Part shown: one piece after another, positions 1-10,016 of the stretch
How positions within the stretch are numbered: the first letter of the stretch is position 1
How the letters are laid out: each line of letters opens with the position of its first letter
Source: Ophiothrix spiculata
Lineage: Eukaryota > Echinodermata > Ophiuroidea > Amphilepidida > Ophiotrichidae
Direction: 5' to 3' (one strand)
Assembly (NCBI GenBank): GCA_000969725.1
Contig: JXSR01S034002.1
DNA length: 20,603 nt
Program-made: the position numbers and the translations under genes
Notes under the pieces: generated by a model
Databases searched by the model: none
The model's input: the letters and a program-made list of their open reading frames with translations, nothing else
What the model was told of the DNA's origin: nothing

Positions 1-1022
1 TTCTAAATGGACTAAACACTGTTCGTAACTGTTCGTATGAAGTATTGTGACCATAGTCTAATATACCTATCGTACATAATGATCAATGATTCATAAGCCA
101 ACAGCAATTAAAAGTATTTGACGTTTATAAAGTAGCAGCCATAAATGGGGAAAACAAATTATCTCCTTAGAAGAGAAGTAAATATTTAACTTCAGGAGTC
201 GACAGAATGATGAATGACAGTATATGGATTTAGAAAGATTGTTTGTGACGCTCATTCTCTAAAGACATCTTTACTTAAGAGGTATGTCAAATTCCGACAT
301 CAGCTAATTGCATTTTGGCGGAGAGCAATACAGATTTAGAGATGACTTTATAAACGTGTTGATCGATGTTTTCATAAGAAGTACACTCCTTTAGGAATGG
401 ATTGTAATCATAGGAGAGCACGAGACCGTCTTAAATATATTGCATGCCAGTGTTGTTACTTTCTCTCATATTAATTGTCTCTAGGCTCAGATTTTAAGAG
501 ACACTTTGAGGTATACTTCTCAAAATTTATTGTCAGTTATATGTAAGCGACACAATATTTATACTACATTTATCACACATGTTTAATGATTGGCTTGTGA
601 GCTGTGGGAAAACACAATTCACCATTTGTAATTGGAAACATTAGAAATTTAGAACACATTCATTTCTGAGATACATAAATTAGTACTTTGTTTAAAATGA
701 ATTAAAAGCCTTATGACTAAACTAAACATTGCACTTCATAAACTCATGGAACAGAGTTTATAGTTCTTAGTATTTATTTTCCATCAGAGAAACTAATATT
801 ATTTACCTCGACAAAAACTGCCCCCCTCGCAATATATAAGTAACAGAAGCATAAACAAATTTTGAATTATGAATTAATCATTATTGTGATGCGAATAACA
901 ACAAGATTTTTTGTAAAGATTAAGACCTTGTTGAAATGAAATTAGGCAATATAGATGCCAACGAGAAAGAGCTCTTCCAACAGGGGAACCATCTATTATT
1001 ACAAACATAATTGGCCGCACAG
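1..1022. other. unassigned AT-rich DNA
   Basis: No reading frame with recognisable protein similarity, no RNA gene and no clear repeat boundary was seen on either strand. The only visible small structure is a short direct repeat of ACTGTTCGTA near position 17. This is best read as intergenic or intronic DNA. Confidence 0.5.
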
Positions 1023-1162
1023 CACCTAATCCTAACTTACTAACCCCTGACCCGACCCTAACTCACAAAACCATGACCCATCCCTAACTCACTAACCATG
1101 AGTCCACGTTAACCGTAAACTGACCCTAAACGCTAACCCTAAACATAACCCTAACCCTATAC
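1023..1162. repeat. degenerate interstitial telomere-like repeat (CCCTAA)n
   Basis: The tract contains many irregularly spaced CCCTAA and CCTAAC units, such as ACCCTAACTCAC, GACCCTAAACGCTAACCCTA and CATAACCCTAACCCTA. The cleanest run is at about 1130-1158. CCCTAA is the complement of TTAGGG, the usual telomere repeat of most animals outside arthropods and nematodes. The units are degenerate and embedded in ordinary sequence, so this is an internal tract rather than a chromosome end. It could come from an old telomere repair event or from expansion of a simple repeat; the sequence does not decide between them. Confidence 0.75.
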
Positions 1163-2359
1163 GTACGTCCCATTAAGGTTGCAAAAAGAAATTAAGCTTC
1201 CGGGGATATTGGTAAGAGGAAATCTCAATGTTTTTTAAAAAAATCAAATGTAAGTTTCACTTGACAAATGCTAAGTAAAACACTTGTTTGTACTAGTTTC
1301 CTGTTCAAAAAATATGTTTTAAAAGTACTACATTTTTAGAAAGTACCTACTCATTGACATAATTATATCCATAATTCCTTCTGAGCTTACTTAGAATATT
1401 TATGATAAGCATGATCCGGGGGCCCTCACATGATGTTGGTATTATTGGTTTTTGTCACAGACCAAATGCGCTCAAATTGTAAAAAAAACATATAGCGATT
1501 GGTCGCAAAATCGCCGTTTTTATATGTATAGAAAAATGGTCGAAAGTCCACGTGGCCCTCCCTCGTACAAATAAATTCTAACCCCCCCCCCTCCAAAGCA
1601 TGGCAAGAGGGACAAATATTCAGTTGCATTTATTCATTGGCAGTATGTTCTTGATATTAAACCCTTTCAAAAATGAGTGATGAAAAGGCATTTTAGACTA
1701 TTCAAAATTTGCTTCAAATCTAGAACTCACGTGTATTTTTTCCACTACGGTAAGCGCCGTGGGCCTTTTGGAAATATTAAATGCGCATCTAATACTTGGT
1801 GATACAGTGTATGTATGTAAAAGAAGAATTTACTCTTTTGTAGGAAAAATTAAAGACCGACTCATGTGCTCTAGAATAACATGCTAGAATAACATCTGCT
1901 TGTGAAAATCCGAGATATTTCATTTCTTTTTGTTCACTTCGCCTTTTTTTTTCTTCTCTCTTTTAACGAAATTTAGTATAGGTATGTAGATTTATTGCTA
2001 GATACCCTGAACAAGCCACTTTTCTCCATTTAATTTATAAAGTGTGATATTTTGAAGTTTGACTCACTAAAATCCAACTTATGAACACAACTTTCTAATT
2101 TTTCGTCATAAAACAATATTATCTTTAACAAAATGACATAATATAGTCATGATAGTGGTATATAAGATGATATGTGTGCTAGACGTTTCTTTTTGCAGCA
2201 GAATATTTATTAATAGGAGTAATTTACAGTTTTCAGCATCAACAATATCCTTAATATTAACATAATTCCCAAAATGCACTTCAGGGTAAATGACCTCCGA
2301 TTACTCAGAAAAATACGAATCAAAAATATCTTAATCATAAAAGCAGAATTATTTTCCAC
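1163..2359. other. unassigned AT-rich DNA with minor low-complexity sites
   Basis: No gene is supported. Visible small features are a homopolymeric C run near 1581-1591 and a 13-bp tandem duplication containing CTAGAATAACAT at 1871-1895. The short minus-strand frame at 1426-1629 spans the C run and has no recognisable domain, so it is not called as a gene. Confidence 0.5.
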
Positions 2360-2450
2360 TGCATTTGCGGGGACTTGAACCATGGGGTCTGACGCGGGTT
2401 AGTCATGCATTTTGAAGCACGGAAGATCCATTCGGCCAAGTGAGCAGACT
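2360..2450 (-). pseudogene. degraded tRNA-like sequence (Ser/Leu-type head), tRNA pseudogene or SINE relic
   Basis: Read on the minus strand there is a box-A-like sequence TGGCCGAATGGA (complement of 2427-2438) followed about 46 bases later by a box-B-like GGTTCAAGTCC (complement of 2371-2381). These resemble the internal RNA polymerase III promoter boxes of tRNA genes. The box A form and the wide spacing, which leaves room for a long variable arm, resemble tRNA-Ser or tRNA-Leu. The anticodon and T stems pair poorly, so a functional tRNA is unlikely. No SINE body or simple-sequence tail was recognised after it, so I cannot tell a tRNA pseudogene from a truncated SINE. Confidence 0.45.
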
Positions 2451-2853
2451 TCAGATCGTGAAGTGAAAGATAAAAACTATCCATTTCGAATGCTCATATA
2501 TATGGCTGTCCAGCCCGTATGACCCGTAAATGCCAGAAACTTATTTTTGCGCTATAGGTGAAAATACATGTCAAGGTCGTAATTTGCCGAAATTGATTTT
2601 TTTGACAGATTCACAATCCTTGTGCTTACTACAAAATACCGGCAAAGTTTCATTTCAAGAAAACTATAGGAAATGTGAAAAAAATCTGCATATTTTTCAG
2701 ACAACCAACAGAAAATATAGGGCTTACTGATTTTGAACGCGTTTATCTCAGTTATACGTTTTACTCTCTGACAACGGACCATGACTTGACTTCCGGAAAT
2801 TGTGTGAAATTGTGGTGTCATTTTAATCCCCAAAGCGTGGTCTTTGCAAATAA
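2451..2853. other. unassigned DNA left of the first TTAA element
   Basis: Small overlapping frames exist on both strands between about 2530 and 2850, but none shows a known domain or an organised start context. Nothing else is seen. Confidence 0.5.
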
Positions 2854-3208
2854 TTAAAGGGGCAATTCATGATCCGCTTTTCATCCTCAAGGTTACCTCT
2901 ATCAAAACTGAGTTTTCTAGCTAGAAAGAATCCTTGACTGGTATATGTTACAATACCCAAGCCATTCTTCCAAATGAGGTTTCATTCTTGAGCTAAGTGA
3001 GAAAATCTCATTATTGTCGGGACCCGATAGTAATTACAACACAGTAGCCTATGGTGATTTTCAAAATGCTGTAAACCTTGTAACTTGAAAACAAATAGTC
3101 GGAATTGAGTGAAATTTTCAGCATAGATTTATGTTTCCCTGTTCTTTTTATTTAGCTAGATAAGAAGGAGGGCTCTCGTCACATCGGAATCATGAATTGC
3201 ACCTTTAA
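2854..3208. mobile_element. 347-bp non-autonomous DNA transposon (MITE) with TTAA target duplication
   Basis: The left end at 2858 reads AGGGGCAATTCATGATCCG. The right end, read inward on the minus strand from 3204, gives AGGTGCAATTCATGATTCCG. These form terminal inverted repeats of about 20 bp with few mismatches. Each end abuts TTAA (2854-2857 and 3205-3208), the target duplication typical of piggyBac and Kolobok transposons. At 347 bp, with no reading frame for a transposase, it must have been moved by an enzyme encoded elsewhere. The termini begin AGG rather than the CCC common in piggyBac, which leans towards Kolobok; that assignment is inference. Confidence 0.8.
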
Positions 3209-3983
3209 AAGAGTGAAAATGACAAGAGGTGGCATTTACGGCTGGTTTGGGATGGACGGTCACATATTATATAATGAATGTAAATATTAAAGACAGACAA
3301 CACAGAGCTGAAAACGCGGGGTCTTCATGTGGTCTTGGATTCATGGTGCTAAGCCGTTTTTGGCATAAATTCAAAATCAGCACCGCATATTTATATTATA
3401 ATTTAAGAAGCACTTTTAAAGTTTACAATCTGTATACTAGTAAACTTGAACAGAATCGATTCGTACAAGCATTATATTGTGATATTCTGGCAAAACTTGT
3501 AGTCCCGGCTTGTAGTAAATATGTCGTTTCTCCGGACCGTAGAAAAGAGGGAAGGGAAAAGGCCTTATAATCCCGGCTTATAATTAACACTGAGGTTGGC
3601 AAAAACTGCTGTTTTCTAAATTCTCAATGATTTGGGAACTAGTGATAATCCAATATGGCCAAATATCGACAAAAGTATGTTTTGAGCGATTATATCCAGA
3701 AGGCAGTATCACACTTACATTTCAATGCTCATTTGCATTCAACAACTAAACAGGATCCTGTTTACGAGTACATATGGACCTAAGTCACGAATAGGTATAT
3801 CAAATAAGGTGGAGCCGTTTCAAGAAATCATTAAAATCATGACAAATGTCTTTATTTTTGATAGAAGTTGTCACCGAACCATAACACTTTTGGTATCATA
3901 TTAAAGATAATTTATCCAGGTACTAAATAAAAAAAGAATTAAAGCCACAGGTTTAGCAATAGTGAAGTACTTGACCAAAATGT
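3209..3983. other. unassigned DNA
   Basis: The longest frame here (3229-3570, plus strand) begins at GTG rather than ATG and has no recognisable domain, so it is not called. The phrase CCCGGCTT occurs twice (near 3506 and 3572) with no larger repeat around it. Confidence 0.45.
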
Positions 3984-4036
3984 CGAGTGGGTCAAGGGTG
4001 GAGGCGGTGGGTGTGGCGCCGGTGGGGGTGGCGCCC
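3984..4036 (+). repeat. G-rich low-complexity patch
   Basis: This strongly G-rich stretch lies in AT-rich surroundings and carries repeated GGTGG, GGCGG and GTGGCGCC units, including two GTGGCGCC copies about 16 bp apart. It has at least four runs of three or more G on the plus strand, so a G-quadruplex is possible. The proline-rich minus-strand frame crossing it is a by-product of the composition. Confidence 0.6.
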
Positions 4037-4436
4037 ATAGGATTACATGCAAAAGTGTACGAAAGTTATGATTTATAAACACATGTATTATTGAAAATAA
4101 AAATGCTGGGATCATAATTTTTTGAATATACTTCAATGAGGTATGTATAATGCTAAAGCATGTGTCGAATATTGACATGTCATCCAAATTTTGTTGTTTC
4201 TTAATGCCTTATATGTGGGTAATTTTCTCTATACATTACTGTACAAAACATGCATTTACACTCGAAAACTTTAAAACGACATATCTTTTGACCGAGTCGA
4301 CGTAAATGGTAAAAGTTATACATTTTTCAAAAGAAAATTTGCCGAGGAATCCAATTATGTGATTAATTTTTAGGTAGTGTATGCATGAGAAAACTTTTGA
4401 CCGATACATGTCCCAAAAATTAATGAGTCGTTTCAT

Positions 4437-4822
4437 AGATTTTGACCATCCTCAATATTTTGACCACAATGAGATTGGTCACCAAACGAATTATTTTATG
4501 GAAGGCTATCATTACATCCTTCAAATAATGTTTGTGTCATCTGGATACACCTTTCCCCAACAAAATCTCATTGTGCCAAGTTGGTTGACCAAAATGCACT
4601 TTTATTTTATTTTGTACCCTGTATAATTGTTACCCATCCCTAAATATTAGACTTTTTTAGGTAAAATTGAAATCCTCGGAAAGTAAGCTTTCCAGCAATA
4701 TCTAACTTTGTAGGTTTTAAGTGTATATATTCAGAGTTACGATCCGTTGAATACAAATTGGCATGGTTTTACCAATGTATTTGTGTGAAACAAAAAATAT
4801 GACCAGTTAATGACTTATGTCC
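4437..4822 (+). repeat. 386-bp dispersed repeat, copy A
   Basis: This block runs from AGATTTTGACCATCCTC to GACTTATGTCC and matches 7606-7991 in the same orientation with about ten differences by eye (roughly 97% identity), including single-base indels. Similarity stops abruptly at both ends. I see no terminal inverted repeats, poly(A) or flanking target duplication, so its class is unknown. Upstream of this copy, near 4288 and 4398, the phrase TTTTGACCGA recurs, hinting that copy A may belong to a longer unit of which copy B is a part. The small frames inside both copies drift and lack known domains. Confidence 0.85.
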
Positions 4823-5401
4823 ATATCACAATATGTCAAATGTGACTTTTAACATTACTGTCGGTACAACTGGTTAGATGTCAATGGAAGCTTGTCTCAT
4901 CTTTATAAGCATCAAAAGCCATCAGTGGTTTTATATAGATCATGTAATATGATCTACTTGGTACATGAGCCTGCCAGGTATTTTGGTGCTTTAAAAACAC
5001 TCCATGCTGTAGAATTCCGCTGGTGTAGTATTAGATAACAAATAAATCTGTATGTTGAGATTGGATGTTCTTCGGATTTTTCAAGTGCGTTCAAGTGCAG
5101 TCAATATCGACTAAGGGGTTTTCTCAGAGATGCAAAATCTCCTTTGATTTTCTTTAAAGTTTAGTATTTGGTAGATATATTTGTACTAATAACAAATCTA
5201 AAATAAAAAATATAGGTCACTGTACTCGTTCTTGAGATACACACATTTCAAAAAGTACATATTTTCCCAAAAAAAATCACCCGATTTACCAAACAAAAGT
5301 ATTATAGGGAAAGCCCAAAAAAGTTGATCATTATATACTTGTAAAATAGTAAATGCTCCATTGGGTTTTTTTTTAATTTTTACATATGAATACGCCAGAA
5401 T
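4823..5401. other. unassigned DNA with a short hairpin
   Basis: No gene is visible. TAGATCAT and ATGATCTA form an 8-bp inverted repeat with a 5-base loop at about 4936-4956. CAAGTGCGTT and CAAGTGCAGT lie side by side near 5082-5102. Confidence 0.45.
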
Positions 5402-5650
5402 AAGAACATCCCAACTCCAATAGCTCCCTTCTGTTAATTATATTTATAAAATATAAATGCATACAATTTTCTGAAAATGCTTTCACAACCTTGTAGTTGA
5501 CTTGTTTAGACATTGTTAGATAATTATTACAGTATATAGTTGCTATATTTAAACAGCCATTACAAGAACAACCCAACTCCATGAGCTCCCCTCTGCCAGT
5601 ATATGCTAGGAAAATTATCTAACAATGTCTAACAAAGTCAACTACAAGGT
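5402..5650. repeat. long foldback with an embedded direct repeat
   Basis: Arms at 5488-5525 and 5613-5650 are complementary over 38 bp with two mismatches; the left arm begins ACCTTGTAGTTGAC and the right arm ends GTCAACTACAAGGT. The loop is 87 bp. A second repeat system overlaps it: the 32-bp stretch at 5402-5433 (AAGAACATCCCAACTCC...) recurs directly at 5564-5595 inside the loop with 28 of 32 bases matching. The structure is probably the remains of a palindromic mobile element or of rearranged repeats. No transposase or obvious target duplication accompanies it. Confidence 0.75.
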
Positions 5651-6136
5651 CAAATGTGACTACTTTGATGTCACATCTGCGTCTGCATAATTTCTCGATT
5701 ATATATTTCGCAGCGATACGGCGCGTGACTAACCAAACGCTTTAGTAAAGCGTGCGTTCAGTGTGCATTGAAATTTGTGTACGCAAAAAGGGTGCAAACA
5801 ATTTTTTTGAATTTTTACTATTTATGACAATAATCGTTATCCCGCAGTAGTAAGCAACTGCATCTCTGAAATAAACACCTTAATGATTGTTCAGTAATGT
5901 CTTATACGGCCCTTCAGTTGTTAACCGCCTACAAGGGGGTTTTAAAGGAAATATCAACATTTCTACATATAATCATGCATAGGGGAATCGTATTTCTAAG
6001 TTTTAGATGCCCATCATCCCGATTCTAGAATTTCATTTTTTGTTTTATTTTGGTGTGTTACAGGAACAGCATGCCCATGCAAACTCTCCACTGTGATTAT
6101 TGTCTCAGAAACAAAGAAATGTTAGAGACCATCTCT

Positions 6137-6166
6137 GAATTTTTGGTTACCGGTAACCATAAATTC
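6137..6166. repeat. 30-bp palindrome centred on TGGTTACCGGTAACCA
   Basis: Half-sites GAATTTTTGGTTACC and GGTAACCATAAATTC are complementary in 14 of 15 positions with no loop; the inner 16 bp (6144-6159) are perfect. Such a site could extrude a cruciform or bind a symmetric protein, but nothing else in the sequence identifies a role. Confidence 0.7.
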
Positions 6167-7224
6167 TAATTGGCAGCTGAATTACATTGTTACTTTGATT
6201 CAGCTTCATACTGATTCAGGTATATCAAAATTCTTTGTACCCTGAAGTAGTTGACTTTCAGGATTTTTTACAATGATGGAAATAACTTTTCATAAAAATG
6301 TTTATATATTCATCTTTCGTGCAGTTTTAAATTTGATAAAGAATTTTTATTTCATGGTAATAGCATGTTGCAAACAGAAATTACGTGCTCTTAAAGAAAA
6401 GATGGCGTTTTTGTCGAAATGTATGTGTTTGAGCAGTCAATAGTTTTAACCCTATCATCCTACGTACCTACAGATTGTTTTCCTCCTGTATAAAAATGCA
6501 ACAAAAACTGATCATGAGCAATTAAGCAACTTTTATCTTATCCACCATGTCCACTGCAGTCAAAAAATGAGGGTACTCCCATAGATGTAGGATAAGTTGT
6601 AAGGTGTTGCCATGTTGGGACGGGTTTGTCCTGTTTGTGGTTGTCAATACGCATTTTTTGAATTTGCCATTTTGAAAATACTCTGGAGCTGAAACTTGGT
6701 AATGATTAAAGAAAATATTTTGATCCTTTATAAGCAAAAACACCCATGGAATTCTGATATTTAAAACTTTGTCGCAATTCTCAGATTATTGGTACTTTAT
6801 GGCGTCATAAATACGTAACACCTTGATTGATTGTGATTATTTTGCTATGTAATGGTAGAAGAAACCCTTGGCTATACTATGGTACTATGTGACACCACTT
6901 TACGGTTTTGCAATACCAATGTTTAAGGGAGCGGTAAAAAAAACTTTTTTATGAAACCATGTGACGCAAAATAGCATCGGTAGACAGAGACAGAGGTTAG
7001 TTTATGAGGTGTTTGTAAAAAATTGTAATTTCAACGATCATCCATTAAATTACTATAACTCTTGGAAACAAACTCTAGTTGACTTCAAACTATCAAACAA
7101 TAAAGTTGAGATATCCTAAGCAAAAACTGTGAAACTATTTAGCTCTTCATATTTTTTTTGAAAATCAAATACATCTGGGTATAAAGAATTTTTATACAGC
7201 CAGTACTTACTATAGTCAAATTTA

Positions 7225-7273
7225 ATTCAATATCATTGAATATGAGCTCTTTTTGAGGTTGAAAACCTCAAAA
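7225..7273. repeat. two adjacent short hairpins
   Basis: ATTCAAT and ATTGAAT pair around a 3-base loop (7225-7241). Ten bases later TTTTGAGGTT and AACCTCAAAA pair around a 3-base loop (7251-7273). No terminator or RNA gene context is visible. Confidence 0.6.
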
Positions 7274-7605
7274 TAAAACAGAAAAATGTTTTATCCAAGA
7301 GTGATATTTTAAAGACACCATAGCGAATGAGTATAAAAGTTTGGGAAGGGCTAGGGACATAAATGTGATAATGTGAGTAAATTGGGGTTGAATAAACTCA
7401 TTTTCTAAATGAATCATGTTGATTTCCGACTTTCAAATGTGTTTGCACTATTCAGTAGGTACAAATAAATGATTTTGTAGACTCTTTAAAAATATTGAAA
7501 ATCATGGTCAACCCCTTTAATACTGCAACCCATGCAATCTTCTTTGATTTCAGAAAAAGATAAATCATATTCTGTCCTAGAAATCATACAATAGCGAGTT
7601 TATCC

Positions 7606-7991
7606 AGATTTTTGACCATCCTCAATATTTTGACCACAATGAGATGGGTCACCAAACGAATTATTTTATGGAAGGCTATCATTACATCCTTCAAATAATG
7701 TTTGTGTCATCTGGATACACCTTTCTCCAACAAAATCTCATTGTGCCAAGTTGGTTGACCAAAAGCACTTTTATTTTATTTTGTACCCTGTATAATTTTT
7801 ACCCATCCCTAAAAATTGGACTTTTTTAGGTAAAATTGAAATCCTCAGAAAGTAAGCTTTCCAGCAATATCTAACTTTGTGGGTTTTAAGTGTATATATT
7901 CAGAGTTACGATCCGTTGAATACAAATTGGCATGGTTTTACCAATGTATTTGTGTGAAACAAAAAATATGACCAGTTAATGACTTATGTCC
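7606..7991 (+). repeat. 386-bp dispersed repeat, copy B
   Basis: This is the second copy of the block at 4437-4822, in direct orientation and about 3.2 kb away. It differs by scattered substitutions, one extra T near the start and one missing T near 7764. Flanking DNA on both sides is unrelated to that of copy A, so this is not a simple large tandem duplication. The high similarity suggests a recently active or recently duplicated family. Confidence 0.85.
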
Positions 7992-8342
7992 CAATGCAAG
8001 ATGGCATATTCACATTAGCAAAAATGACGCCTAGGCTAAGTTATTCAAAATATGTATTGTAACTTCAAAAGCCTCTTTGGAAAAGAACATGAGACAATTT
8101 TAAAAAATGTGTTGTTTTGTGTAATTAACACCTCACGCACATAAAATCAAGTATATTTGATTGTGTTTCACCTCGAATCAGCAATCGCAGAATATAAATT
8201 AATTGGCACTTATATAACACTCATTTTTATTAAAAAATATCCAAAATATGCGTCATGGAAGTGTCTTTATTCACGTTGGGTCTTCTTTTCTTCTTTTTTA
8301 TTTTTCAGAAATCTATAATTGTTATTTGTTATATTGCAAAGA
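7992..8342. other. unassigned DNA
   Basis: AT-rich sequence with no coding, RNA or repeat signal that I can support. Confidence 0.45.
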
Positions 8343-8419
8343 CTCCCGGGGAGGGCAATCCCATTCTGGGGTGACGTGTATGTAAGGGTCACAAGACGGT
8401 CAAGACCCCCCTTTTCAGC

Positions 8420-8625
8420 GTCGGTGTCACCCAAAGACCCTTAATTTTTTTTTATAGTTCCCTGTCCTTTCACCCAAAGACCCCCTACATTCTTATATTT
8501 TTCTCTCACCGAATGCCAAAACCAAAAATCCTGCTCTCGACCAATGACCCCTCTTTTTTTGAGCCTGTGCTCTCACCGAATGCCCCAGCCTGTCGGAGCG
8601 CGAGTCTTACCCCCCCCCCCCCTTT
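8420..8625 (+). repeat. degenerate C-rich tandem array, unit about 36 bp
   Basis: Related phrases recur: TCACCCAAAGACCC (8427), TCACCCAAAGACCCCC (8470), TCACCGAATGCC (8506), TCGACCAATGACCCC (8537) and TCACCGAATGCCCC (8573). Spacings are 43, 36, 31 and 36 bp, with pyrimidine-rich filler between them. The array ends near a run of about a dozen C (8611-8622). It is best read as a decayed minisatellite. The related preceding stretch from about 8340 is also G/C-rich (CCCGGGGAGGGC). Confidence 0.6.
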
Positions 8626-8834
8626 TTCTTATTCTAATTACTTCATTTAGAAAGATTTCTAATGCCCGCAGGCAAACTAGATACGGTTACTGAAATCAAA
8701 TAATCCTGTTGGATGTACGGATTTGAAAGCCAGCTGTCTCTTTATCGTATGTTTTGTATGGTTCTTATCTGGGATTACACGACCGTTTAGCAACTCCTAT
8801 CTCCAAGATAAAAATTAAAATAAAAAAGTAATCA

Positions 8835-8935
8835 CACGGTGGAGGCCGTGGCAACTGGTTGCCGTACGGTATCGTAGTCGATCCCGACTGCGTCATGTCC
8901 TATACCGCCTCTGCCGTAAGCCGTTGGATAATTCG
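8835..8935. other. GC-rich patch with two hairpins
   Basis: CCGTGGCAAC (8846-8855) pairs with GTTGCC plus ACGG (8858-8869) across a 2-base loop with a 2-base bulge. AGTCG and CGACT (8876-8889) form a second small stem. The patch stands out in AT-rich DNA. It does not fit a tRNA cloverleaf and I cannot assign a function. Confidence 0.4.
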
Positions 8936-9132
8936 TGGAAAAATACAACTTCCGGGAATAATCGGGATGGTCACTAAAATTTTTCCTAATCGGTAACAAA
9001 AATGATAAAATCTATGAGAATACTTTTTTTTAGGAAAGGTAAAAATACAATGTTTGTAATATTTTCTTCAATACGTGAAATAGAAATACACGCGTTTTAG
9101 AAATCCCTCGTCCCTAAATTTAGCGGCTTCTA

Positions 9133-9803
9133 TTAAAGGTTATATGCAAAGAAGGTGAACACTGAGCTGTAATGAACCAATTAACACTAATATAGGACGA
9201 ATACACAACAATTCCTGCATTGTTTTGCTTCCCAATAAAAATAAAAGCATTTTTAGAATACACAACACAAATCTATACCACTTTGAGTCCACTGAATGAT
9301 GACATGTATAAAGGTTACCTGACCTGTGCAACCAACTTCTGCAGTGCATAGAAGTGTATACAGTTTAAGCAGTATTTGTGTGTGTTGAAATTTTTCACTA
9401 ACCTGTTATTGACTGGTATTAAATTAATTATATTCCAAATGATGCTTTACAATAATGTATGAATCTCAAATGATATTAAAAGTAAACTTTGAAAAATTAG
9501 TTTCAAATTAAACACCGTTTCTAGTCAAAAGTCAAAAAATATTTCAATATATAATATCAAAACCCCATTGGTTTGCATTGTGACTGGCAACACTGCATAA
9601 TTCTTGGGTAACCTTTATTCTTGTCATTTTGGGTGTTGCTTGGATCATTGGTTTTTGTGAAATGGTCATTGAATAATAGTTATTTTATCTTATTTTGCTG
9701 TTGCTTTGGTGAAAATTGATTACTTTTGTGTTTAATTCGTTTGATACAGCTAAATTCTAGACTTTGGTGTCAAATATGCCCAGCCTTTGCATGTAACCTT
9801 TAA
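9133..9803. mobile_element. 663-bp non-autonomous DNA transposon with TTAA target duplication
   Basis: The left end at 9137 reads AGGTTATATGCAAAG and the right end read inward from 9799 gives AGGTTACATGCAAAG, a 15-bp terminal inverted repeat with one mismatch. TTAA lies immediately outside both ends (9133-9136 and 9800-9803). Inside, ATAAAGGTTACC (9308-9319) and GGTAACCTTTAT (9607-9618) form a second inverted pair that echoes the terminal AAGGTTA phrase. There is no transposase frame. The AGG terminus and TTAA duplication match those of the element at 2858-3204, so both probably used the same class of transposase although their bodies differ. Confidence 0.75.
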
Positions 9804-10016
9804 TTGTGTCCTATACCGCCTGAAAGTAACAATTTTAAGGTTTGGTTTGCCTGCAACGAGCTACTTTCTCGTGTCGGTTAATAAATCCACTAAATATTGT
9901 TATATATAGTGCAATATATAAGCAGGTGCTAGCTTTTTAATAGACGCCAAAGTTTTAATAAAGGATGTGCGAGTTGTCAAGGTAACGCTAGAATCTGATA
10001 CTCTTCTTCAATATTA
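9804..10016. other. unassigned DNA between the TTAA element and the tandem array
   Basis: No feature is supported here beyond short AT-rich repeats such as ATATATAG near 9900. Confidence 0.4.

Larger units (their letters stand above)
5651..7605. other. unassigned AT-rich DNA with palindromic sites
   Basis: No gene or element with defined ends was recognised. There is a near-perfect 30-bp palindrome at 6137-6166 and two adjacent small hairpins at 7225-7241 and 7251-7273. The minus-strand frame at 6522-6743 has no recognisable domain. Confidence 0.45.

Noticed and set aside
3229..3570. 113-codon plus-strand open frame
   Set aside because: It starts at GTG, has no recognisable domain, and follows directly after a TTAA element in animal-type DNA. 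A chance frame is the simpler view.
3937..3955. TTAAAGCCACAGGT, similar to the left end of the candidate element at 12273
   Set aside because: No matching inverted right end was found downstream.
4381..4626. 81-codon frame whose C-terminal part recurs at 7644-7829
   Set aside because: The shared peptide comes from the 386-bp DNA repeat; the frame shifts between copies at a one-base indel, which argues against coding.
7383..7516. Possible TTAA element ending TTAAAGGGGTTGACC near 7516
   Set aside because: Only GGGGTTGA near 7385 could pair with it and no TTAA lies at that end.
8835..8935. tRNA or other RNA gene in the GC-rich hairpin patch
   Set aside because: The stems do not form a cloverleaf and no convincing box A and box B pair is present.
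8896..9821. 15-bp exact match TGTCCTATACCGCCT at 8896-8910 and 9807-9821, on either side of a TTAA element
   Set aside because: It is not at the element boundaries, similarity does not extend, and one such match is plausible by chance in 20 kb.
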